From Allomyces arbusculus (Eukaryota; Blastocladiomycota; Blastocladiomycetes; Blastocladiales; Blastocladiaceae): 64,000 nucleotides of DNA. The translations under genes and the position numbers were made by a program. The DNA is taken from assembly GCA_027604705.1 (NCBI GenBank), contig JADHYV010000081.1, positions 1 to 64,000 of the forward strand, read 5' to 3'. Positions within the stretch are counted from its first letter, which is position 1; each line of letters opens with the position of its first letter. Below the pieces are notes generated by a model that saw nothing but the letters and a program-made list of their open reading frames with translations, was not told the DNA's origin and did not search any database. Shown piece by piece: positions 1 to 10,107 of this stretch.

Positions 1-313
1 TGGCTGGGCCATTCCAGAAAATCGCATCAGCAACAAACTTGACGTCTGACTCGACCTCGATGAGTTTCTTGAATTGCGCGTCAGTCATTTGCTCCTGTTC
101 TTCCGCTGTCACGATCTTGTACTCTGCATTGACCAGAACCTTGTAGGACTTGATTTCGAGCAATGCTTCAAGTTGATCGGCCGCCAGAAACCCGAAAATG
201 CGGTCCCCAAAGGTGGGCCAGTTGCTGCCATCAGCCTTGAGTGTTTCAATCGTTGCAGGTTGGCCGGAAATTGGCGTCTTGACCGACATGGAAGAGGTGG
301 TGTTGACAGTCAT
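1..313 (-). mobile_element. Ty1/copia-type retrotransposon fossil, gag N-terminus (runs off the left edge)
   Basis: Read on the minus strand from an ATG at 313, about 104 codons are open to the window edge. The protein has a short Ser/Thr-rich leader, then the typical copia gag opening 'LKADGSNWPTFGDRI' followed by a helical, acidic segment. That motif is a recognised signature of Ty1/copia gag (UBN2-type) proteins. The rest of the element, and hence its age and whether it is whole, lies outside the window. The upstream LTR would fall in 314-828, but I could not define its ends. Confidence 0.7.
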
Positions 314-828
314 GGTGCGGGTCGAAAAATCGCAAAAATCGTCGAAATCGTTTTGGAATAGTGCAGCGTTGCGTTCCCACAAGCAGATGCAGCAAGTGTT
401 GAGTGGTGGTGGTGCGAGTTTCAGCTGTTTATTGTCGTCGTCGTCAAAACGGATGGGTCAGCGTGGCACCCCTTGGTTGGTCGGCGAAATCGGGCGATTT
501 GCGCTGAGATTCAGCAGCAGCAGCGGCAGCGGGTCCACGACAAGTCGTTCAGCAGCGTTCGTTCGGTCCGTGAGCGCTTGGGATGCGCCCAGGGCTCATA
601 ACCTTTCAAAGGTTCAGCGGGGAGAGAGAATTCATTTGGGGCGTGAATTCTGCACTTCACGGCGGTGGCAACCAAACCCTAGGTTGCCACCGTGATATAC
701 ACGTGGGACCAACTCACACAACTCCAGCGATGAAACGACAAAGGAAAAACATCAAAGGGGAAACACAAATGCGAGCCGAACACTCCGACAGAAGTGGGGC
801 TCCCTTATGGTGGACATGAAGCCCCTCA
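314..828. other. Interval between two retroelement fossils
   Basis: No gene is supported here. It should contain the 5' leader and perhaps the LTR of the copia-type element to the left. A near-perfect hairpin occurs at 662-692. Open frames are short and show no recognisable domain. Confidence 0.4.
662..692. repeat. Short perfect inverted repeat (hairpin)
   Basis: The arms CGGTGGCAACC and GGTTGCCACCG (11 bases each) face one another across an 8-base loop. They lie between the copia gag start and the DIRS-type remnant. They could be a stem-loop at a retroelement end or a bidirectional terminator. The sequence alone does not decide. Confidence 0.6.
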
Positions 829-2782
829 TTGGGTGGACATGGTGGCAAGCACAGTGGTTCTCCTGGACGACAAGGGTCCACACCACTGCAGTTGGTGGTA
901 GATCTGACCATGTGCTCTGACATGTCAGGGACAGGCTGGGCCCTGAACGCGTGGGTGAACAGGGAGCTGGTGCAGACGCACGACTGGTGGTCGGCAGAAG
1001 TCCTCCTCCAGTACCAGGACAAGTACTGGTTGGCAAGGGATCTGGACACGTTCCTGTCTGGGCATCCTGTGACGGATCTGATCCACATCAGGGTCTTGGA
1101 GATCCTTGCAGTCCCACTGGGATTACAGGCCCTAGTGGCCTCTGGGGCAGCAGACTTATCTGGGTTGACGATCCACATGATGGTGGACAACCTCAGCTCC
1201 GTGATTTACCTGGACCAGCAGGGGGGCCGCTGGTGCCCATGGATGAAACGTGCAACAAAGGAGACCTGGCTTTGGTTGCAGGGGTTAGGGGCGCGGTTGC
1301 GTGCGACCCACCCGCCACAAGTGGAGAATTGGGTAGTGGACCTGCATTCGAAGGCAGACCCAGTCTGCTACAACCACATGGTCCACCAGTCGGTCTTCTG
1401 GGCGCTTCGGGCCCACTGGCCGGGGCAGATCGATTTGTTCGTGTCCATGATGACAGCACAGATCGGGGATTGGTTCGTGACGTTCCAGCTGGACCCAGGA
1501 GCGGTGGCGACAGACGCATCCACGATCCACTGGGGGGGCAAGCCTGCATGGGTTTACCCATCCTGGGGCCTTCTGACCCGTGTACTGTGGAAGCTCCAGG
1601 ACAATTGGGGGACGGCAACTGTGGTCACCCCATTCTGGCCATCCCAGATTTGGTTCCAGAACACCCTCTGGATGTCAGTGGACGACCCTGTGCTCCTACC
1701 AATGGACGCAATGGTGAGGGCCATGTGGACGCAGGCACCCCCAAGTGGGACTCGCCTGATCGTGTGGCGGCTCTCCGGCATTTTGGGACTCTGCTCGGCC
1801 TATTGCGAGTGGTTGTCAACTGAGCTGACATGGCCCTTGCCAAGAACACCAGGAAGCAGTCTGACGCGTCTTTGCTGTGCTGGCTTTGCTGGTGCTGCAG
1901 GGAACGGACAGATCACCTTGCGTGAGATGTAAACGCTTTTTGTGCGTATGTCATCTCGCTCTGGGTAGAAGACCCCTCTCCCATGTGGGTGGCACTGGTG
2001 GCCTGCTGAGATGCGGCGATTGGGACGACATGGGGTCAGTTCCATGGGCCAGATGGCGCGATCACGTCCCTGTCAACCTGCGCGACAGTATCAAAGGTCG
2101 TGCGCTCCTTCCAGGTGGAGTGCCCTTGGGTCTCACACGACAAGTGTTTGATATGACGATATTGGACAACACAGTGTGGGCCTGGGGCCCAACTGCAGAC
2201 CTGTTGTTTGCAAAGCTGAACCACCACCTTGCGTAACTTCTCTTACAGTACGGGAGGCGCTGCTTCAGTTGCCTGGAACGCATTGTTGTGCTGGAGAGGG
2301 CAGTGCTTCTGGACATGTTGCACTTGTCAATTTGTGGCCCCAAAGACCAGCATGATCAAATGATGATCACATACCTTGCAATGGCCAATGACCCACTGTT
2401 GGACGTGGGGGCGCACTGGGCCGCTTACCTTGAGCGCCACTCCCCTTATGTGCCCAACAGGGACACCAGCGACACCCTTTTTGTGGGGGTGGGCACCACC
2501 AAGCAATTTGTGGTCACTGACACAATTGCATCTTGGGTGCGCCAGCTCCTGAAGGACACACGGATCCTGCAATGCTTCTGTGCATATGACTTGAAGGCAG
2601 TGGCCTGCAAGTTCATGGAACTAAATGGTGCCACCCAGGAGGAAATTGCGGCTGGGACATGGGCCTCTGTGGCCACATACTGCAAACACTACCAGGGTAC
2701 CTGGGTCTACATGAAGCTTTGCCACTTCCTCACAGGGGAGGGGGCCAGAAGACCTGCGAACTGGCACATCACAGCACCCTGA
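829..2782 (+). mobile_element. DIRS-type (tyrosine-recombinase) retrotransposon fossil: RNase H region plus recombinase remnant
   Basis: The first part (about 829-1930) matches the RNase H region of DIRS-like elements: a GTGWAL-type strand, the helix with LEILAVPLGL, a DNLSSVIYLDQQGG block, and downstream an IDLFVS / AVATDASTIHW / PFWPSQIWF series typical of the DIRS RH C-terminus. The second part (about 1960-2782) has the size, position and Trp/His-rich C-terminal character expected of the tyrosine recombinase that follows RH in this family. No reverse transcriptase precedes it, so the copy is 5'-truncated, and it carries at least two breaks. Terminal repeats were not found. It looks moderately old but still recognisable. 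Confidence 0.75.
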
Positions 2783-3280
2783 GGTGCTGGTGAGGGCAAT
2801 GGTGTTTCTCAGAACTGACGTTCCATCATCTGTTTCATGTTCCTGAGATAGTGTTGATCGATCAAGCCCATTCAAGGCACATCTTGCACCCCTCATGTTG
2901 GCTCAGGCTCAGACAACACACATCGTCCCTTGCTGCCAGGACCGTCAGGTGACAGCCCTAACAGCTTGGGCAATGAGCAATATATGGGTTCGGGCCTTAG
3001 TGCGAAATGGACGCTTGCTTAGTGAAATTCAAAAACAGCCGAGTGTGTTGACACGGTCACATGTGTAGTGCTGGCCCTTGCAACGATTGCAGAAATCTGT
3101 GCGATGCAATCTCTGTTGTTCAAGCACTGCACATTCCAAACTGCAACCAGTTGAGTGTTCAGATTGCTGGTTCTTTCCACTACTCAACACCATGAAATGG
3201 AGGAGACATTTGGCATGCAAGGAGGACATTTGAATTACAAGCTATTGATTGAATACTGATTGTCATGTCATTCATACATT
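2783..3280. other. Intergenic, no gene seen
   Basis: This interval lies between the DIRS-type remnant and the 3' end of the coiled-coil gene. It is less GC-rich than the genes to its right. No open frame shows a domain, and it may include the 3' tail of the retroelement. Confidence 0.4.
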
Positions 3281-5812
3281 TCAGCGCAACACTCCAGCTC
3301 CTCCTGGTTTGGCAGCAGCAATCACAGCAGTTGCGCGGCGATCACCTCCTTGGGAGGTTGGACGGACAGATCCACTGCCCTGTGAAGTTGGAGAGAACAT
3401 GGCCAAACTCAGCCGACTCGACCCATGCCCATTTCCACCACGCCGTTTCGTGCTGGTAGCAGGTGCAGCAGGTCCAGGTGATGGAGCTGCGCTAGCCGCC
3501 GCCCCAGTATAGGAATCGCGCCGCTCCTGGTCGCCATTTGGCGACGACGACGACCAAAACCCGCGGAACAAACCACTTCGCCGTGCCGCTGCAGGAGCAG
3601 GTCGTGGTGGTGGAATGGGCGGGTCAGACGCTGGTGTCATGGACGGGGACTTGGTGGCGCGGCGCGTCGCTTGTGCAGATGGGCGTGCGGGCAGATCGGG
3701 TGGCGTCATTGTTGGCGACCGTGGTGACCGTGGCGATCGGGGCGACTCGGCGTTCCGCGTGGAACTGCGGTTCGTGCCGGATCCACGGCGCCGTGTCGCG
3801 TCGTGCAGGAGCCCCGACGCGAGGTCGCGCCACGACGACCCGTGGTGCGCCGACGTGGTCGACACAGCCCCTCCAATCGCGTCGCGCGATAAGACGTTTT
3901 CGACCAAGGCCGGGTCGCCCGACTCAAAGACGCGGTTGAGAATCTGCGAGATGTACTTGGTCAGGGTCTGCACTTCGTCGTCGAGTGCCTGCGGGTCGCG
4001 CGACGATGGTACGCGATTGGCCGCATCGTCGCGTTGCTGCTGAACAAGACGGCGCAGCTCGGCAAGCAAAAACTCGCCCCAATCGACGCGTGCGGCCGCG
4101 ACCGTGGGCGACGTCGTACCGCCAAGCCGTTTCAGCACCTCGACTTCGGACAGCAAAAAGTCTTCAGACGTGCGCGAGACCTTGAGGGCAGCACGCGTCT
4201 CGTTGAGGTCCTGCTGCTGCTGCCGAACCGTCATGGCGAGCCGCGCTCGCCCCTCAGCGGCACGGCGCAGCTTCTCGGTCAGATCCAAGACGGCGAGTTG
4301 GTGCATGTGGTCGCGAAGGACGGCCAAGTCGGCGGCCGTCGGAACAGTCGACGGTGACGAGGTCCAGGCCGCGACAAGTGATTCAACGGCCTCGACGTGG
4401 GGGGCGAGCTGCGCGGCCAACGCCGCATCATTGATGGCAGCGGTGCCCGGCGACAGCAGAATGGGAGCGTCAATCGAGACGTTGGACAGGGACGGGTCTT
4501 TGGACGTGCGGGACGGCTCCTGTGGATGCAATTGGGAAAGAGCAATCTGATTAGTGACGCCAACAGCGAGCAACTGCGATTCGGGCAAGAAGAAACCGTA
4601 CCGCCGACGTGTTGGCAGCCGAAGTTCGTGCGAGCGTGTCATCGCCACGGGCAGCCATGTTCACACTTGCCACGAGCGTCTCGCGCAACTGCGCACTCAG
4701 TCGGTCGACTTCGGCCCGCAACCGGTCCAACTCGGCCGCGTCAGTCGCGACTTTGCGGCGCAACCGGAAATGATCTTCGCGCAAGTTCCGCGCCTCGTCC
4801 TCGGCCTTTTTCAACGCAACGGCGACGCGAGCGCCATCGGCGCGCGCCGAGTCTCGTTCCATCATGGCACGCGCCGCGTCACTTTGCGCATTCTGGACGG
4901 CACGGGCGACTTGCCGTAACTGCGCGGCGGCGTGATCGGCCTGTGCGCGCATTTCGCGCGCGTCCGAGGACGTGGTGTCAAGCGCGCGACGCAAGGCCGA
5001 AATCTCGGCCTCGAGCGCAGCGACCTTGTCCTCGAAGGCGGCCTGCATGGCGTGCGCGGCCGCGTCGGCCTCGAGCTGCACCGACTCGGCGAGACGGTCG
5101 AGTGCATCGAGCACCTTGGCAGCACGCTGCTGCGACGATGACAAGGACATAGAATCACCGGGCGGCGGCGACGCACTACGTGCATTCGGGTCGAGGTTGA
5201 TCGACGAGCCGGAAGCGCTCAAGACGAGTTCCTGGCGCAGCGAGTCAACGAGGTCCTGGATCAAACGCAGCATGCGCACGAGCCGCGTGGCCGCGGCACC
5301 GCCCGACGCCGCCGAAGGTGCGATCGGGGCCTCGCGCAGTGCCGGTCCCGTGGTCAGTGCCGTGAGAGCGGTCATGGCGACAGCGGCCGCGGCTGCGGGT
5401 GGGGCCGTGGCAGCGCTGGCGAGTGCGTCGGCGTGAGCACGCGTCAGCTGCGCACGAGCGTTGCGTAGTTCATCGTCTCGCTTGTCGAGGGCGGCCTGCA
5501 GACGCGCATGGTGCGCGCGGAGAGCGTCGTTTTGGCGGCGCAAATCGGCGTTTTCGTCGTAGAGGCCGGCGTTGTTTTCCACGATAATCTCGACTTTTGC
5601 GCGGAGCTGGAATCAGGGAATTCGAGCTGCCGTCAGTCGCTCTCGTCCAGTGGGAAGGCCGTCCATGGTCAGGCACGCACGTCTTCGTTTTCGAGGGCAA
5701 GCTCGTTCACGAGGCGGCGCAAGTCGAATTCGGTGCGCGCGTCGGTCGGGTCGTCGGTGCTGCTCGCGCCTGAGAGGGGACGGTCGGCAAAGATGGCGCT
5801 CGTTCGCATCAT
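3281..5812 (-). CDS. Coiled-coil protein with Ser/Pro-rich tail, function unknown
   Basis: Three exons give 790 residues: 5812-5681, 5606-4602 and 4519-3281. Intron 1 (74 bases, GTGCGT...CCAG) and intron 2 (82 bases, GTACGG, an ACTAAT branch site, ending CACAG) are both phase 0 and restore a continuous heptad pattern. The start is the ATG at 5812, directly followed by a second ATG. Long coiled coils cover about residues 25-75 and 165-310 (runs rich in LRRQND, ALRAHHARLQ, DRLRAEVDRL). A third helical block around 430-560 is followed by a basic, Ser/Pro-rich disordered tail containing RSPRSPRSP. No catalytic or membrane segment is visible. The layout suits a cytoskeletal, septal or tethering scaffold, but I recognise no family. 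Confidence 0.8.
4520..4601 (-). other. Spliceosomal intron with clear branch site
   Basis: This 82-base intron is a good type example for the window. It has donor GTACGG, branch CACTAATCAG about 35 bases before the acceptor, and acceptor CATCCACAG. Without its removal exon 2 runs into a stop just inside the intron. Confidence 0.8.
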
Positions 5813-6478
5813 GACGTCGGCGTCACGGCGAGGCGGCAGGCAGCGTGCTTGAAGACGAACGAATCGGTCGGTGGTGGGCAAACAGCGCAAGTTGAGGTGC
5901 CGATGGGTTGAAAAGGGCGCGGAAAGTCGTGTGCAGGGAGCGAGCAGGCAAGCGAGCGCCGCGGGCACGACGACGGGAGCAAGACGGCGCGGGCGGCGAG
6001 CAAGCGAGCGCGAGGAGAGTCAAAGGTTGAGGTTGCCGTCGGTGGTTGGGCGCTTGCGAGTGCTGGAGTGTGCGCGGGTGGGTGTTGGCGCTGTGCCACG
6101 TTGCAGCGTCGAGAGAGCGGGTGCCGGTCGGTCGCTTGCCGCGGAGCACGGCGGCGGGCGGACACGGCGCTGCCACGTCAAACGGGGCCGACCGGCCACG
6201 GTGGGGCTGCACGACGGAACGACTGCAGCAAGTTGCGCGCGCGGTCGAGCGGCGCCAGTTGTTGATGTGGGGTGATGCTGCTGGTGTCAGCGAGACGCAC
6301 CACGGGAGGATGAAGCCCGAAGCGAGAGGCGGGTGTAGGGGCGGCAGCCGGCACCGAAGCGACCACCACGACCACCCCGGCCAACGGCCACGACCACGAC
6401 CACCACTACGACCACCGGCACGCGCAGCCACCGACACCGGCGAACACAAGCTGCCCCACTCTACCTGGCCGCGCCCAC
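5813..6478. other. Divergent intergenic region (coiled-coil gene / GPI18)
   Basis: 666 very GC-rich bases separate the starts of two divergent genes, so both promoters should lie here. No TATA-like box stands out. Open frames here have an Arg/Ala/Pro composition typical of chance frames in GC-rich DNA. Confidence 0.45.
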
Positions 6479-8021
6479 ATGACCGCGTCCACCGCGACAC
6501 CATCGTCAACCAAGGCCGGCCGGCCAACTCTCGGCAGCCTCGACCCACGCGTCGATAACTGCCATGACCACGACGTCGATCACCGCGTGGTCGGGCCGCT
6601 CCTGCGTCGCGCTCTTTGGTGGAGCGCGGCCGCACGCGCCGGCACCGTGGCCGTTGCGACGGCCGCTGCGACCCTCGCCCCGAGTTTTGACGACTCGACC
6701 GCCACTGCACTCGGAATCACGCTGCCGGATCTGAACGGCCTGGCCCTCCATGTGCGCGTCCCGCTCGCTCTCATCAAGTGGGACGCCATCCACCTGCTCG
6801 GCATCGCAAGCGACGGTCTCGTGTATCGCCACGACCACGCCTTGGCGTTTTTCCCGGCCGTGCCATGGCTCGCTCGCACCGTAGCGCAATACGTGCTCGA
6901 ACCGCTGTTCGGGCCGCGAAGCGGCTCTATTGCGGGCGGAAACGAACAGCGACTCTTGCTCGCATGGGGTGGCATCGTCGTTGCGAACCTCGCCTTTCTT
7001 GCCTCTTCCGCGGCATTACTCGGGTATGGTCATGCCGTCCCATGCATCGCGGCCGGGCCTTGCAACTGATCGGCATTTGGTCATTGTCCAAACTCGATGA
7101 CAGCTTGGTCTGGACGATAACGAAGCGACCACGCCGCGCGTTCCTGGCCGCGGTCCTCTTTGCCTGTCAACCCGCGTCTGTCTTCATGTCCTCATTGTAC
7201 GGTCCTTTCGTGGGTGGTGGGCCAAATGTTGATCTCACACACGGTCCGGCTGACCTACTCGTCGACGTTGCCAGCTACACGGAACCCGTATTCGCGTTCT
7301 TGGCCTTTTCAGGCATGTGGGCCATGGAGCAATCGCACTGGGCCCTCGCGGCACTGCTCTGGGCCACGTCGACACTGGTCCGGTCCAATGGCATCCTGCA
7401 TGCGGGATTCTTTGCGTACCAGTTCCTGTTTGTCAAGGTTTGTGATATCCTCATCCTGACCTGCACCTCGGCCTGAGTCCTCACCTTTCTTCCTCGCACC
7501 AACAGCGTCGGATTCGATTGATCCTGTACGCCGCTGTCGTCTTCACACCGTTTCTCTGGTGGCAATGGATCTTGTGGCACCGATTCTGCACCCCCGGGAC
7601 CTCGTCCTACACGCCCCCGACCTGGTGCATGACGCGACCGCTCGACATTCCTTTCTTCGGCACGCTCCACCTGCCCATTCACGGACTGCCGTACACGGCC
7701 GTGCAGGCGCAGTACTGGCACGTCGGGTGGCTGCGGTACTGGTCGCTCGCGCAACTGCCCAACTTTTTGATTGCCGCGCCCGTGCTCGTGCACAGCATCA
7801 TGCAAATCGTCAACGCGCGCGACTGGCCCGTATCGTACCGCGTCATGCACGCGTTTTGCGCGTTTTACGGGCTCACGTGCATGCACGTGCAAGTGGTTGT
7901 GCGCATGTTCTCGTGCTTGCCGCTCATGTTTGTGACCGAGAGCCGCAGGTGGTTGCAGTACTCGGTATTGTGGGCCACGGTCGGTGCCGTCTTGTTTGGA
8001 CTGTTTTATCCACCGGCGTGA
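6479..8021 (+). CDS. GPI18: GPI mannosyltransferase 2 (PIG-V/Gpi18)
   Basis: This ER membrane enzyme adds the second, alpha-1,6-linked mannose to the GPI-anchor precursor using dolichol-phosphate-mannose. Four exons (6479-7023, 7104-7196, 7275-7437, 7506-8021) encode 438 residues, the usual family size. The introns are 80, 78 and 68 bases (GTATGG, GTACGG, GTTTGT donors; phases 2, 2, 0). Splicing creates the hallmark QPASVFMSSFYTEPVFAF stretch near residue 213 (the family has ASxFxSxxYTES) and keeps QAQYWHVGWLRYW near 335 followed by LPNFLIAAPVL, both diagnostic for PIG-V. Multiple hydrophobic segments run throughout. The start is the ATG at 6479. It ends 147 bases before the convergent cystathionine gamma-lyase gene. 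Confidence 0.93.
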
Positions 8022-8168
8022 TACGGATATTGGAATACGACATGGTACTTGCGCTGGACATTGGGTCGCAACGAGACTGACTGTTGCGGTCGTCTGAAGT
8101 CAGGACCCAATACCGATAGACTTATCCCGAGCAAAAAAGCTCTTCTCACCCTCAATCCATTGCGAGGC

Positions 8169-9491
8169 TCAGCGAGCCTTCCCTGCCGCAAACGCATTTT
8201 CGAGCGCCTGAATCACATCCCCGACAATATCCTCGGCATCCTCGACACCAACCGACACGCGAACCAAGTTATCCGTGATCCCGTGCTTGGCACGCTCCTC
8301 CGCCGGCAAGTTGCCGTGCGTCATGGTCGCCGGCAATTCCGCCAACGACTCGACCCCACCCAACGACTCGGCGAGCGCGACCGTCTTCAAGTGCTGGAAA
8401 AACGCCGTGGCCATGGCCAAATCGCCCTTGATTCGAAACGCGAGCATCCCACCAAACCCAGACATTTGCCGTTTCGCGAGCGCATGTTGCGGGTGCGACT
8501 TGAGCCCCGGGTAAATGACCGACTCGACGTAGGGCGAGAATTCGAGCGCATGCGCGAGCACGAGGGCGTTCCGTTCGTGCGCCTGCATGCGCAGGTGCAG
8601 CGTCTTGAGCCCGCGGTGAGCGAGGTAGCAGTCCATGGGCGACGGGACAGCGCCAAGCGCCGTCTGCAACCCACGCAAGCGCGCAGCCAGGTCCGCGCGC
8701 GAAGTGATGGCTATGCCCATGCACACGTCCGAGTGGCCGTTGAGATACTTGGTGGCTGAGTGCGCGACCACGTCAGCGCCGAGCGCGAGTGGGCGTTGGA
8801 AGTAGGGAGACATGAACGTGTTGTCGACGCCAATGATAACGTCCGGGTTGACGCGGCGCGCGTGGGACACGACCGCGGAAATGTCGACGAGTTTCATGGT
8901 CGGGTTCGTCGGCGACTCGAGCCAGATGAGCTTGGTCGCAGGCGTCATGGCCGAGACAACTGTGGCCGGATCCGCGGCGAGGTTGGCAAACGATGCCGAA
9001 TAGCCCATGTTGGGCGCGAGCTTGGTCAGCGTATCAAACGTGCCGCCGTACACGTCGTTCACGGACACAATGTGCGATCCCTTGGGCAGCGACATGATGA
9101 CCATGGCGATCGCGGCTGATCCAGAAGCGAACGCAATACCATGCGTACCGCCCTCGAGTGCGGCGACCGCTGCCTCAAATCCGTTGCGCGTCGGATTGCC
9201 ATCACGCGAGTAGACAAAGCCCTGCAAGGGGATATCCTCGCGTCAAATCACCTGATACCCTGTACACGCCGAGGATCGAGAACCAGAGGAAGCAAGGCAA
9301 TGGTCGCGTACCGCGAAGTGCTCGCCCGGCTTACGGTGTACGAACGTGCTCGAGAGCGAAATCGGCGGGACTACGGCGCCTGTGATGGGATCGGATGCTG
9401 AACCGACGTGCACAGCGGCCGTCCCGAAACCATGCGGGGTGGACAAGCAAGAGTCGCTCGTCGAGAACTCGGCCTTGTTATTGTGGCTCAT
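8169..9491 (-). CDS. CYS3: Cystathionine gamma-lyase (PLP enzyme of transsulfuration)
   Basis: The enzyme cleaves cystathionine to cysteine, 2-oxobutyrate and ammonia, using pyridoxal phosphate in the cytosol. Exon 1 is 9491-9312 and exon 2 is 9221-8169. The 90-base phase-0 intron (GTACGC...TGCAG) joins PGEHFA to GFVYSRDGNPTR, rebuilding the conserved YSRxGNPTR substrate/PLP loop. The product is 410 residues, close to yeast Cys3 (394) and human CTH (405). The Schiff-base lysine is in SATKYLNGHSD at about residue 218. The ASGSAA phosphate-binding loop, the DNTF motif and SLGGVESLAELPATMTH are all present. The last, with its Glu, favours gamma-lyase. Cystathionine gamma-synthase is the main alternative, since the families are close. 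Confidence 0.92.
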
Positions 9492-10107
9492 GCCTTGGTC
9501 TGAGAAAGGGCAGTCTTGTTGAATCCGCCGTCAAAGGAGATCGCAGCAATGGGAGAGGGGGGTCGTTGGCGAGAAGCGCCAGTAACTTATCCTCGCCGAG
9601 CGCAGGGGCCCCACCGGCTGCGCTGCGAAACGCTGGGCATGGCGAACGAGTGCGCCGCATGGTGAAGGGTCGGTGTCCTGCGTCACGAGTTTCCAGGGGT
9701 TGTTGCAAGGAACGGACGAGTGTGCGTGGGACGCGACAGGGCTTGAGTCTGGGGCCGCAATGTTCTGCGCACATTTGCGCATGCAGCTTATGCGCCCGCT
9801 GCTGTGGGCCGCTGTGGGCAATTGTTCTTCGAGAAGTTCTTTTGGACAACAGCAATGGCTGCACACCGACCGCGGCAGGATGCGTCCGGGATGCGTAATC
9901 GTACGCGCGCGCTCCTCGTAGCCGGTGGCCGACCATGTTGCAAGGATAAAGGAATGATCTGCAGCATAGCCTCAACGGCCCAAAAATAACCGCGCAACGA
10001 GACGCCCCGAATATGTTACCTATACCTCAGTTCCACCCCTCGTCCATGATGTGCAACAGTCGCTAGTCGACCCTCCTTAACCTCAGTCCACTTCTCGACC
10101 GCGGTCT
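9492..10107. other. Intergenic: CYS3 upstream region and 3' flank of the next gene
   Basis: 616 bases lie between the CYS3 start codon and the 3' end of the membrane-protein gene on the same strand. The CYS3 promoter must be here. No gene or recognisable control site was found. Confidence 0.5.

Noticed and set aside
5823-6710. 295-codon minus-strand frame upstream of the coiled-coil gene
   Set aside because: Arg/Pro/His-rich with no domain; overlaps the GPI18 first exon and is a GC-rich shadow frame.
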